Shown here: one piece after another, positions 26,378 through 34,465 of the stretch
Numbering within the stretch: position 1 is the first letter of the stretch
Layout of the letters: each line of letters opens with the position of its first letter
From: Flavipsychrobacter stenotrophus
GTDB taxonomy: Bacteria; Bacteroidota; Bacteroidia; Chitinophagales; Chitinophagaceae
Assembly: GCF_002954265.1 (NCBI RefSeq)
Contig: NZ_PPSL01000001.1
Coordinates: 1 to 64,000 of the forward strand
Direction: 5' to 3'
Length of the DNA stretch: 64,000 nucleotides
The notes under the pieces: generated by a model
Database searches by the model: none
What the model was told of the DNA's origin: nothing
The model's input: the letters and a program-made list of their open reading frames with translations, nothing else
Position numbers and translations under genes: made by a program

Positions 26378-27814
26378 CTACCTCATCAACTCGCCGTATG
26401 TCATCGTCCTATAAACCGATGTCGTATCCATCGCAAAGTACCTTGCATTAATGCCCCTTGCCGGCACCTTCTCAAAGCAACCGAGCAAAGTGTCTCTACT
26501 ATCAGTATTAAAGCTCTTCAGCATACCGCTATCGGCACAGATAAATGTTCGTTGGGGCACCTCACCATCCAGTTTTGATAACAAAATACTCTCCACAGGC
26601 GTGCCCCAGTTCATGATCAGTTGTTGATTGGCGTTCTCCGACTGGGTCACTATCGCTTTTGTCAATCCCTGCTTTTTCATTTGTTCTTTTATCTGTTCAA
26701 GCGTAGCCACCCGATCTGTAAATAATTTTGATGAATGTTGAATATATCCCAGTCGTATGCCAAATACCAAGGTGAGCAGCACAATAGCATACTGTTTCTT
26801 CAATGCAGGCAATGTATAACAGACAAAAGGGGCGCAGCAAATAATGCTCAGGGGCATATATTCGCTCTCCATGTAAAACAGCCAGTCCTTTACTTCGCGG
26901 TAAGTAATGCAGATGAGCAATATATAACCGCAACTTGCCACAACAGTATATGCTGCCAGCAGGTATTTTTTTTCTTTAATCAAAGAGAACAGCCCTACCA
27001 CAGATAACAACAGCACCAACCAGTAATTGGTGATACAATGCTTCACAAATGAATGTAGTTGTGGTGCCGATAATATGGTCTTCAGGCCATCGGCTTTCAA
27101 TTGCGTTACAAACTCTATCTTGCCACTATCATACCCATGGTGCATTCCCTGGTAAAATTTCATGAAGGACAGTCCGAGCAATACCACGCTATATATGATC
27201 AGCTCTCCCTTAGAAACGAATTTGTTGCTATTATCAATTATGTAGAAAAACCATAGAAACAATGCGGCCAGCATCACCAGTGGATGCGTCCATATGGCCA
27301 GCGCGGCTAGTAAGATAAACACTGCCGAAACCGCAATCTTAGGCCGATCCTTATGCTTCATATAGCTGGTTACCGCAAAGGCGATCATCAGCCAGGTAAT
27401 ACCCTGATGTACCTCGTTATTGGTCCAGAAGTAGGTGTCACTTACAAACAGAGTCAAATAAAAGGTAAGCAGCAGGGTGAGGTCGTATCGCTTGTATTTG
27501 AAAGTGAGTAAGGCGCTTGTTCCCAGGAAAAACAGGTTAAAGCTGGCGGAGTATAGTAATATCAACGCAGTTAACGGCAGGTGCATCCTTGCCCCGATCA
27601 GTGGGAAAAGCTGCATTATGAACGAGCCATACCTGTTTTCAGCTATCTGTAGTTTGTTTTCATTTATGATCTTAAAGAGTACATGCGGTGCATCAGAAAA
27701 CAACATCCGCTCCTTAAAATAGATCAAACTGCCGATCAGCAAAATTATCTGGCAACACAACGCTATTATGGCATAGCTTTTGTGCTTGGTGTCGGTAGCG
27801 TAGATGTTGGTCAC
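26378..27814 (-). CDS. polytopic membrane protein, possibly GT-C-like
   Basis: The 478-residue protein has about ten hydrophobic segments in its first 370 residues and a soluble C-terminal part of about 105 residues. The first extracytoplasmic loop has SDAPHVLF with an acidic residue, and a later loop has YFWTNNEVHQG. An acidic residue early after the first span is characteristic of GT-C glycosyltransferases, so it could transfer sugars from a lipid-linked donor. I cannot name a family with confidence. It is transcribed alone and converges on bshC. Confidence 0.65.
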   Translation of the reverse strand: MTNIYATDTKHKSYAIIALCCQIILLIGSLIYFKERMLFSDAPHVLFKIINENKLQIAENRYGSFIMQLFPLIGARMHLPLTALILLYSASFNLFFLGTSALLTFKYKRYDLTLLLTFYLTLFVSDTYFWTNNEVHQGITWLMIAFAVTSYMKHKDRPKIAVSAVFILLAALAIWTHPLVMLAALFLWFFYIIDNSNKFVSKGELIIYSVVLLGLSFMKFYQGMHHGYDSGKIEFVTQLKADGLKTILSAPQLHSFVKHCITNYWLVLLLSVVGLFSLIKEKKYLLAAYTVVASCGYILLICITYREVKDWLFYMESEYMPLSIICCAPFVCYTLPALKKQYAIVLLTLVFGIRLGYIQHSSKLFTDRVATLEQIKEQMKKQGLTKAIVTQSENANQQLIMNWGTPVESILLSKLDGEVPQRTFICADSGMLKSFNTDSRDTLLGCFEKVPARGINARYFAMDTTSVYRTMTYGELMR

Positions 27815-27989
27815 GGGCTAAATTTAGTGAAGATGTGGAAATAAATTCGACGTCATTTTTCATATTGAAAATAGCAAGGTTATAGCCAAATATCTGTACT
27901 AGTGATAAGTAACAGATAATAGGTAATTTTTAATGTGGTAAAATGTTCACCTCAATATAAAATTGGCATTTATTTTACTTGCCGTCCCT

Positions 27990-27997
27990 TATCTTTG
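27990..27997 (+). promoter_or_regulatory. -7 box upstream of beta-barrel gene
   Basis: TATCTTTG about 98 bp before the start at 28095, giving a long leader. The surrounding 280-bp gap is AT-rich with nothing else recognisable. Confidence 0.5.
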
Positions 27998-28094
27998 CGC
28001 CCGCTCTTATTTTATAATACTATGTGTAGAATAAGTTTATTTATCTATAAAATTCATTAACTAATATATCAAAGGCTTTTTAGCTACAGAAATT

Positions 28095-28790
28095 GTGATG
28101 GTGTTGAAATGTAAACTATTTGTGGCTGCTACTATCGCAGCATTGGGCTTCTCTACCAGTTCTATCGCCCAGGTCTATCCCGAAGACATTCTGAAATACA
28201 GCAAAAACTACTTCGAATCGGGCGCTAAGGCAGGAGCTGATTTTCAGCAATTGTCTGCACACCCCATTCTTGCAGATTACAGCGTGGGTGGAAATGCAGG
28301 TATATATGTGAAGAGAAGGATAAGAAATTTCGGCATTCAGCTGGAGGTTTCTGCGAGCAATGCGCAGTACACTACCCAATATCCTGTGGCGTTCAATTAC
28401 GAGTTGTCACATACTCATTATGCCGATAGTTCTACCAAAGGCATCTTCAATGCCTTATACCTGAATGTACCTTTATTATTAGAAGTAAGACCGGGAGAGC
28501 ATTTTGCGTTTCAGTTTGGTGCGCAGTATAGCTATCTGCTCAGCTTCAAGGACAAAAACACTGCTTTTGCAGCTCGTTATGGTACTGATCAGATCCTCAA
28601 TAAGAGCAATATAGCCCTAGTTACAGGATTTGAGCTGGACATCTACAAAGACTTCAAAATGGGTGCCCGCTATGCTATGGGTACTTCAGATATGAATGCC
28701 GGTAAGTTCAAACCGCTAACCGATAAGTGGAGCGCCAATAGTGCCCAGGTATTCTTCCTGTATAGGTTTGAAAAGTGGGGCAGGCGCTAA
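28095..28790 (+). CDS. PorT-like outer membrane beta-barrel protein
   Basis: The 231-residue protein begins with a signal peptide (ending SSIAQ), followed by the alternating strand pattern of the PorT/OMP_b-brl group: GAKAGADFQQLS, GNAGIYVKRRI, GIQLEVSASNAQY, YLNVPLLLEV, FAFQFGAQYSYLL and TGFELDIYKDFKMGARYAMG. It is predicted to be an eight-stranded outer-membrane barrel of unknown role. A second protein of the same kind follows 47 bp later with its own promoter, so they may be a duplicated pair. Confidence 0.82.
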   Translation: MMVLKCKLFVAATIAALGFSTSSIAQVYPEDILKYSKNYFESGAKAGADFQQLSAHPILADYSVGGNAGIYVKRRIRNFGIQLEVSASNAQYTTQYPVAFNYELSHTHYADSSTKGIFNALYLNVPLLLEVRPGEHFAFQFGAQYSYLLSFKDKNTAFAARYGTDQILNKSNIALVTGFELDIYKDFKMGARYAMGTSDMNAGKFKPLTDKWSANSAQVFFLYRFEKWGRR

Positions 28791-28805
28791 GTCATTTTCG
28801 GGCGT

Positions 28806-28813
28806 TATATTTG
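28806..28813 (+). promoter_or_regulatory. -7 box of second beta-barrel gene
   Basis: TATATTTG, 24 bp before the ATG at 28838. Confidence 0.65.
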
Positions 28814-28837
28814 TAGCACATTTGAAAAACTGAAAAC

Positions 28838-29446
28838 ATGAAACGCATTCTACTATTTTCGTTGCTTGCCATTAATCTTTTCATGGCTACTGTTCATGCA
28901 CAATCACCCGTTAAGCCTGATCTCGGTATCAAGTTGGGTGCAAATTTCGCTCATTTGGGTGGAGATCATTGGGAGCAATCTTACCAGCCGGGCGTACTTG
29001 CCGGTGCTATTGTAGGTGTGCGTAAGCATAAAGTAGGCCTCCAGGTAGAGTTCCTGATAAATACTGCTCACTATACTACAAAAGATCTTGTTGACTCTGT
29101 TCGCAAAGGAGATTTTCGTGCTACTTACTTCGATATCCCGGTGATGCTGGAATACAGGCTCATCGGTGCTAAACTGGCACCAAAGGTGTGGATAATGGCG
29201 GGTCCTCAGTTCAGTAACCTGATGTCTGTAAAAAGTCTTAATGCGTATGCCAACGACGTAAAACAGTCATTTAAGTCAGGTACTGTTTCAGCAGTAGTAG
29301 GGCTGGAAGTAAGGTATGCTAAATTTACCCTTGGTGGTCGCTATGTAATTGGGCTAACCAGCATCAATAACGAAGATGTAAGCACCGTAAAGCAGTCATG
29401 GAGCAGCCGCTCAGGGCAGGTTTACCTTGGCTTCAGGTTTATATAG
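28838..29446 (+). CDS. PorT-like outer membrane beta-barrel protein
   Basis: The 202-residue protein has a signal peptide (MATVHAQ) and the same build as its upstream neighbour: LGIKLGANFAHLGG, GVRKHKVGLQVEFLINTAHY, YFDIPVMLEYRL, WIMAGPQFSNLMS and FTLGGRYVIGLTSIN. It is probably an outer-membrane barrel paralogous to the preceding gene. Function unknown. Confidence 0.82.
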   Translation: MKRILLFSLLAINLFMATVHAQSPVKPDLGIKLGANFAHLGGDHWEQSYQPGVLAGAIVGVRKHKVGLQVEFLINTAHYTTKDLVDSVRKGDFRATYFDIPVMLEYRLIGAKLAPKVWIMAGPQFSNLMSVKSLNAYANDVKQSFKSGTVSAVVGLEVRYAKFTLGGRYVIGLTSINNEDVSTVKQSWSSRSGQVYLGFRFI

Positions 29447-29852
29447 TCGCCATATTGGCAAGAGTGATTCGTGTACCCGCAATCACCCTTGAATAACAAA
29501 AAGCAAAAGCGGTGGGTCATTGCAAGGAACGAAGCAATCTCACGTATGGACGTATTCGTTTTGAATCCAAAACAAAAGATAATAAGATTGACTTCATACA
29601 AATAAAATAGCCGATCAGGTTTGCCGATCGGCTATTTTATTTAATATCTTTTGTCAGGGTCAGATATTCCCGCTTTCATTTATTGTGATACTATAGGAGG
29701 AACAAACATATGGTTGGGACAACCATATCGTTTAGTTGGGGTGCACGATGCCATCACCACTACAGCAAAGATTGCAGTAGCTATTGGTATCAGGCGGCGA
29801 AATTTAATGGTTCTCTGCATACATTAAAATTATGAATAGTAAAAACGTCAAT
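29447..29852. other. intergenic region with dispersed repeat and terminator
   Basis: This gap holds a GTCATTGCAAGGAACGAAGC-like segment (about 29517-29536) leading into ACGTATTCGTTTT (29550-29562), part of a dispersed repeat family. A terminator hairpin at 29600-29642 follows. The remaining 200 bp up to the mpl promoter show nothing recognisable. Confidence 0.6.
29600..29642 (+). terminator. terminator after beta-barrel gene
   Basis: A stem of 15 bp or more (AAAATAGCCGATC with its complement) and a 9-nt loop, T-rich on the 3' side. Confidence 0.85.
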
Positions 29853-29860
29853 TAACTTTG
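29853..29860 (+). promoter_or_regulatory. -7 box of mpl
   Basis: TAACTTTG overlaps the TTG that opens the longer frame and argues for the ATG at 29882. Confidence 0.65.
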
Positions 29861-29881
29861 TACGAAGTTAAGGAAAAAAAT

Positions 29882-31240
29882 ATGAAACACATTCACTTTA
29901 TAGCCATCGGCGGTGCCATCATGCACCAGCTAGCTTTGGCACTACATAGAAAGGGTTATATCATTACAGGCAGCGATGATGAGATCAACGATCCCGCAAA
30001 AAGTAACCTGGCAGAAGCCGGTTTGTTACCTGCTGCATTTGGTTGGTATCCCGAGAAGATAACCACTGATCTTGAGGCAGTTGTACTAGGTATGCATGCC
30101 CGCGCAGATAATCCGGAATTGCTTGCTGCAAAGAAATTGGGAGTGCCTATTTATTCATTCCCTCAGTACGTGTATGAGGTAAGTAAGAACAAAAAGAGGG
30201 TAGTGGTAGCGGGTAGCCACGGCAAGACCACCATCACCTCCATGATCATGCACATCCTCAAGCACCAGGGCCTCGATTTCGATTATCTGGTTGGTACTCG
30301 TGTTGCAGGTTTCGATTCATCGGTTAAGCTTACAGATGCGCCGATCATTGTACTTGAAGGTGATGAGTATCCTGCTTCGCCCGAAGAACGCCGGCCCAAG
30401 ATATTCTTCTACCATCCACATATCAGCGTACTCAGCGGCATAGCCTGGGATCATATCAATGTATTCCCTACCTACGAAAATTACTTCAGCCAGTTTGAGC
30501 AATACCTTGCTGGTATGGACAAGGAAACAGTAGTGTTCTACAACAATGAAGATACCGAGGTACAGCGAGTTATTGCCGGTTCTGCAGGTCACGTAAAGAC
30601 GGTTTCTTACGATACCCCTCCCTTTCACTACGTAGATGGTACTGCTGTTATGGATACCAAAGCCGGCCCGGTAAGCGTATCTGTCTTTGGCAGGCACAAC
30701 TTGCTTAATATGCAGGCAGCTATCGACGTATGTATGGAATTGGGTATTTCTGAGGCTGACTGCTACACCGCTATCGCCTCATTCACCGGTGCTGCCCGCC
30801 GCTTAGAGAAGGTGAAGGAAGAAAAGAACCTGCTGGTGTACCGCGATTTCGCCCATGCACCCAGTAAACTACGTGCAACCCTCAATGCCGTCCGCGAGGC
30901 TTATGCCGACCATCATCTGGTAGCCTGCTTCGAATTGCATACTTTCAGCAGTCTCAATGAAAAGTTCCTCAGCGAATATGCGCACAGCATGGATGCGGCT
31001 GATGAAGGAATCGTCTATTTCAGTCATCATGCACTCGACCTGAAAGGTCTGCCAACCCTGGAAAAGAGTATCGTAAAAGACTATTTCCGTAGAGATGATA
31101 TCACAGTGATCGACAATAAAGAAGAGTTGGAAACAAGTGTGCGTAACATGATCAGCCATAAAAATAAACCCGTGTTTCTGTTGCTTATGAGCTCGGGAAC
31201 TTTCGAGGGAATTGATTGGAATAGCGTAAGTTCGCACTAG
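29882..31240 (+). CDS. mpl: UDP-N-acetylmuramate:L-alanyl-gamma-D-glutamyl-meso-diaminopimelate ligase
   Basis: The 452-residue Mur ligase begins KHIHFIAIGGAIMHQLALAL, the Mpl form of the N-terminal UDP-binding loop. It carries the ATP-binding GSHGKTT (111-117), the substrate segment EGDEYPASPEER, WDHINVFPTYENY, FGRHNLLN and the C-terminal YRDFAHAPSK. Mpl recycles murein tripeptide by joining it to UDP-MurNAc in the cytoplasm. The following exonuclease gene begins 15 bp later, so they may share a transcript. Confidence 0.93.
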   Translation: MKHIHFIAIGGAIMHQLALALHRKGYIITGSDDEINDPAKSNLAEAGLLPAAFGWYPEKITTDLEAVVLGMHARADNPELLAAKKLGVPIYSFPQYVYEVSKNKKRVVVAGSHGKTTITSMIMHILKHQGLDFDYLVGTRVAGFDSSVKLTDAPIIVLEGDEYPASPEERRPKIFFYHPHISVLSGIAWDHINVFPTYENYFSQFEQYLAGMDKETVVFYNNEDTEVQRVIAGSAGHVKTVSYDTPPFHYVDGTAVMDTKAGPVSVSVFGRHNLLNMQAAIDVCMELGISEADCYTAIASFTGAARRLEKVKEEKNLLVYRDFAHAPSKLRATLNAVREAYADHHLVACFELHTFSSLNEKFLSEYAHSMDAADEGIVYFSHHALDLKGLPTLEKSIVKDYFRRDDITVIDNKEELETSVRNMISHKNKPVFLLLMSSGTFEGIDWNSVSSH

Positions 31241-31255
31241 ATTTATAACAGCAAC

Positions 31256-32041
31256 ATGTCTAAACTTTCTTTAAAAAGGCCAATAGTGTTTTTTGACCTC
31301 GAGACTACCGGTACCGACAACGTGCGAGACCGCATAGTGGAATTGGCTTTTGTAAAGCTGCTGCCCGATGGCAGCAAGGACAAGTATGTGAAGCGCATCA
31401 ACCCTGGCATGCCTATACCCGCTGAATCATCGGCCATACATGGCATTACAGATGAGGCTGTAAAAGACGCTCCACAGTTCAAGCAGATAGCCCACGATCT
31501 ATATAATTGGATGAAGGGCTGCGACATTGGTGGCTACAACTCTAACAGATTTGATATTCCATTGTTGGCAGAAGAGTTCTTGCGTGCAGGTGTAGATGTA
31601 GATTTTACTGAGCGAAACATGGTAGATGTGCAACAGATTTTCTTTAAAATGGAAGCGCGTACGTTAAGTGCAGCATATAGCTTCTATTGCAATAAGGAAA
31701 TGGAAAATGCGCATAGTGCGGAAGCTGATATTATGGCAACGATCGAAGTATTGGAAGCCCAGCTCGATCGTTATGAAGGCATTGCTCAGGATGTACCCTC
31801 GCTGCATAAATTTACCAACACAGAGGAGTGTGTCGACTATCCGCGCCGTATGGTGATGAAAGACGGCCATCCGGTGTTTAACTTTGGTAAGTACAAAGGC
31901 CGGAAAGTAGAAGAGGTGTTCACGTCAGAGCCTCAATACTATGATTGGATGATGGGAGCCGATTTTGCGCTGCATACAAAGCAGAAAATATCAGAAATAT
32001 ACAATAGAATGAAGTTGAAAAAAGTGGGTTTTAAGTCATAA
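31256..32041 (+). CDS. 3'-5' exonuclease (DEDDh, DNA polymerase III epsilon-like)
   Basis: The 261-residue protein has the DEDDh exonuclease motifs: VFFDLETTGTD (D14, E16), IHGITDEAV, YNSNRFDIPLL and the late HSAEAD with the catalytic His and Asp. The final 60 residues (FNFGKYKGRKVEEVFTSEP...YYDWM) form the small module found at the C-terminus of exonuclease X-like proteins. A repair or proofreading role is likely. It is not DNA polymerase III epsilon itself on length grounds alone. The gene starts 15 bp after mpl. Confidence 0.88.
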   Translation: MSKLSLKRPIVFFDLETTGTDNVRDRIVELAFVKLLPDGSKDKYVKRINPGMPIPAESSAIHGITDEAVKDAPQFKQIAHDLYNWMKGCDIGGYNSNRFDIPLLAEEFLRAGVDVDFTERNMVDVQQIFFKMEARTLSAAYSFYCNKEMENAHSAEADIMATIEVLEAQLDRYEGIAQDVPSLHKFTNTEECVDYPRRMVMKDGHPVFNFGKYKGRKVEEVFTSEPQYYDWMMGADFALHTKQKISEIYNRMKLKKVGFKS

Positions 32042-32062
32042 TAAGGCAGATTTTATATTAAT

Positions 32063-32070
32063 TAACTTTG
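32063..32070 (+). promoter_or_regulatory. -7 box upstream of GT2 gene
   Basis: TAACTTTG, about 70 bp before the TTG start at 32141. Confidence 0.6.
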
Positions 32071-32140
32071 CTTTGCAATTTATTTTGCACTTATTACCCA
32101 ACAATATTATTATTTTGCCGTTTCCAATTTTAAAATTTTC

Positions 32141-32851
32141 TTGAAAAAACTTGTCATAATACCGACCTACAACGAGAAAGAGAACATCGAAAAAATTATC
32201 CGTAGGGTGTTTTCTTTATCCGGAGGCTATCACTTACTGATCGTTGACGACGGCTCGCCCGACGGCACTGCCGACATTATCAAAGGCTTGCAAACCGAGT
32301 ACGGTGGCCGCCTGAACATATTGGAGCGTAAAGGTAAGTTGGGTTTAGGTACAGCATATATAGCAGGCTTTAAGTGGGCATTGCGCAACGATTATGATTA
32401 CATTTTCGAGATGGATGCCGATTTTTCACACAAGCCCGAAGATCTGGAAAGGTTATACGAAGCTTGTACGCACGGTGCCGACGTTGTAGTGGGTTCCCGT
32501 TATGTAAGGGGCGGCAAGGTGGTCAACTGGCCTATGGATCGTATCATGATCTCTAAGGGTGGTGCATTTTATACCAAGCTCATTACCTGGATGCCCGTCA
32601 GCGATCCTACAGCCGGATTCGTTTGCTACAGCCGCAAGGTACTTGCCACCATCCCTCTAGACGAAGTTCATTTCATAGGTTACGCTTTCCAGATAGAAAT
32701 GAAATACCGCGCCTGGAAACTTGGCTTCAAAATAAAGGAAGTGCCGATCACCTTCGAGGACCGCAAAGAAGGGGTTTCTAAAATGAGCGGCAACATCATA
32801 AAAGAAGCCATGTATGGTGTCTGGAAGATGAGGGGTTTCAGCAATAAATAG
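32141..32851 (+). CDS. polyprenol monophosphomannose synthase-like glycosyltransferase (GT2)
   Basis: The 236-residue GT-A fold enzyme starts at TTG; no in-frame ATG precedes the first motif (KKLVIIPTYNEKENI). It has the nucleotide site DDGSPDGT (D36, D37), the metal-binding DxD at D92-D94 (EMDADFSHKPED) and the late VPITFEDRKEGVSKMS segment, as in soluble Dpm1-type dolichol/polyprenol-phosphate mannosyltransferases. It would load mannose (or another hexose) onto a lipid carrier for use by GT-C enzymes, of which candidates exist at 39.2-42.1 kb. The last 40 bp of the gene are echoed downstream at 32939-32980. Confidence 0.88.
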   Translation: MKKLVIIPTYNEKENIEKIIRRVFSLSGGYHLLIVDDGSPDGTADIIKGLQTEYGGRLNILERKGKLGLGTAYIAGFKWALRNDYDYIFEMDADFSHKPEDLERLYEACTHGADVVVGSRYVRGGKVVNWPMDRIMISKGGAFYTKLITWMPVSDPTAGFVCYSRKVLATIPLDEVHFIGYAFQIEMKYRAWKLGFKIKEVPITFEDRKEGVSKMSGNIIKEAMYGVWKMRGFSNK

Positions 32852-32938
32852 CGAATATTTCAGCCGATATTGAATCGTCGAATTTGGCATTCTGCTAGGA
32901 CGCATAATTGCGTCTCCTCCCAAACTGAGCACAAGCAA

Positions 32939-32980
32939 TATATGGCCTCTGGAAAATGAGGAGACAGCAATAAATAATAC
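32939..32980 (+). pseudogene. degenerate duplicate of GT2 gene 3' end
   Basis: This segment matches 32811-32853 (last codons and stop of the GT2 gene) at most positions, sharing TATGG, CTCTGGAA, ATGAGG and CAGCAATAAATA, with one 2-bp gap. It lies about 90 bp after the real stop. Confidence 0.6.
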
Positions 32981-32999
32981 AAGTATTAATTATAGAGTG

Positions 33000-33033
33000 A
33001 AAAGGTTTTAGCACTGCTGAAACCTTTTCCTTT
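33000..33033 (+). terminator. probable terminator after GT2 gene
   Basis: AAAAGGTTT pairs with AAACCTTTT around a short loop, followed by CCTTTTAT. Confidence 0.65.
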
Positions 33034-33195
33034 TATACAAATGTTTAAGGAATAAGCGATTTTAACCATTAGTTTATCGCCGCCTGTGGAATCTGAGCAG
33101 TTATTTTTTAATCTGTAATTCAGCCTCCCCCAAAAAACCATCTCACTAATTTCCCCCGTTTTTCGTATTATTGAATAAGCAAATCCACGCGTTTT

Positions 33196-34239
33196 ATGAA
33201 CAAACTATATACTATCTCGATCTTATTCTGCCTGATGGTTTTGGGTACAAAATCCCATGCACAGAACATCCTCGTGGTTAACGACAATGACAATATCACC
33301 TACAATACCGATACCTTTTTAAGCGACCTTAATCATGCCATCTACAGCAGCTATACTTACTGGAGTGCCCCCGATTCTGGTTCAGGTCCTACCGCTGCAT
33401 ATTTAGCAGGCTTTGATATGGTTGTATGGTACTGCTCCACCGATGGTGCAGGATTGCAGATATGGGAGGGTGGTACATCACCCACCGGCAATAGTGACCT
33501 GATCAATTTTGCAGCAACCGGCAAGCCGGTGTGGGTAATTGGCTCCGATGTGCTTTATCAGGTTCATGGAGGATTGGATACAATGGTTGCCGGCAATTTC
33601 GCTTATGATATAATGGGATTGGCTTCATACAATGTGCAGTCATATGCGAACGATGGCGGAACTGGTTGTCCTTCGGTTGATCGTATTGTTACAGCTCCGT
33701 CTGTTTTCCCGTCTACCTTGCGCTGGATATTTCCTACCGCATGGTATATAGATGGATGCATGCCACTGGCATCAACTATGCCTATCTATGAGATGAGTGG
33801 TCCATCCTATATTTTCAATGGTCGGCAGTGTATGTTTCATCATAAAGAACCTGGATTCTCCGTTATGAGCACATTATTTGACCCTTCCCTTATCGATAGC
33901 TTTGCGCACAGAACCGACTTTATCGAAAGAAGCGTTACCTATCTATTGGGGGCTTCAGTTGGCGTAAGCAATGTAAATCCTTCCACTACAACCAGTCTTT
34001 ACCCTAACCCGGCATCAACTGGCTTTACCCTGGCCATTTCATCGGCAAAAAGTACTGGCGCCACCCTGGAGCTGTTCAATGTTTTGGGTAGAAGGGTTCA
34101 ACACACAAACGTGACGCTGGAGATAGGTATGAACAAAATTCAAACTTCTGTTGGCGATTTGGTTACCGGTGTGTATTCTTTAAAACTTACCGGGGCAAAT
34201 GGAGTGCCCATCTACACAGGATCTTTTAGCAAACAATAA
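33196..34239 (+). CDS. secreted protein with T9SS type A sorting domain
   Basis: The 347-residue protein has a signal peptide (ending KSHAQ), an unassigned domain (about 24-260) that begins NILVVNDND and reads like a flavodoxin- or GATase-like alpha/beta fold (FDMVVWYC, KPVWVIGSDVLYQ). It ends in a typical type A C-terminal sorting domain (about 270-347: LYPNPASTGFTL, LELFNVLGRRV, VTGVYSLKLTG). The CTD directs export across the outer membrane by T9SS and, in many species, cell-surface attachment. The N-terminal domain resembles those placed before PNPAS-type CTDs in Bacteroidota hydrolases, but no catalytic motif is evident. Confidence 0.85.
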   Translation: MNKLYTISILFCLMVLGTKSHAQNILVVNDNDNITYNTDTFLSDLNHAIYSSYTYWSAPDSGSGPTAAYLAGFDMVVWYCSTDGAGLQIWEGGTSPTGNSDLINFAATGKPVWVIGSDVLYQVHGGLDTMVAGNFAYDIMGLASYNVQSYANDGGTGCPSVDRIVTAPSVFPSTLRWIFPTAWYIDGCMPLASTMPIYEMSGPSYIFNGRQCMFHHKEPGFSVMSTLFDPSLIDSFAHRTDFIERSVTYLLGASVGVSNVNPSTTTSLYPNPASTGFTLAISSAKSTGATLELFNVLGRRVQHTNVTLEIGMNKIQTSVGDLVTGVYSLKLTGANGVPIYTGSFSKQ

Positions 34240-34442
34240 TATTTCAGGTTAGGTTGCTGATAGAGTATCCTTGGCAATATCTCTTGAATGGTTTGATTTG
34301 TTGAGGCTGGTCTGCCGGAGCATGTTTGTGGATCAATGATGACCATCATACCGTCATTCCCTCATTTTCCCTACATTTATGTGCTTCAAAATGAGCGCAC
34401 TATGCGGCATTTTTAGCGTTCCTGCCGGTAGGTAGGGTTTTG

Positions 34443-34461
34443 ACTTTTAACTTTTGACTTA
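34443..34461 (+). repeat. T-rich repeat ACTTTTAACTTTTGACTTA
   Basis: The 19 bases are identical to those before dapF (23681-23699) and end 4 bp before the kinase ATG. Related words occur at 40757-40780, 51869-51904, 60163-60192 and 62497-62519. Confidence 0.75.
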
Positions 34462-34465
34462 GACA

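Larger units (their letters stand above)
32852..33195. other. intergenic region with hairpin, gene-tail copy and terminator
   Basis: It contains a GACGCA/TGCGTC hairpin (32899-32914), a degenerate copy of the GT2 3' end (32939-32980) and an AAAAGGTTT/AAACCTTTT hairpin (33000-33033). The 160 bp before the next gene hold no clear TAnnTTTG box. Confidence 0.6.
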
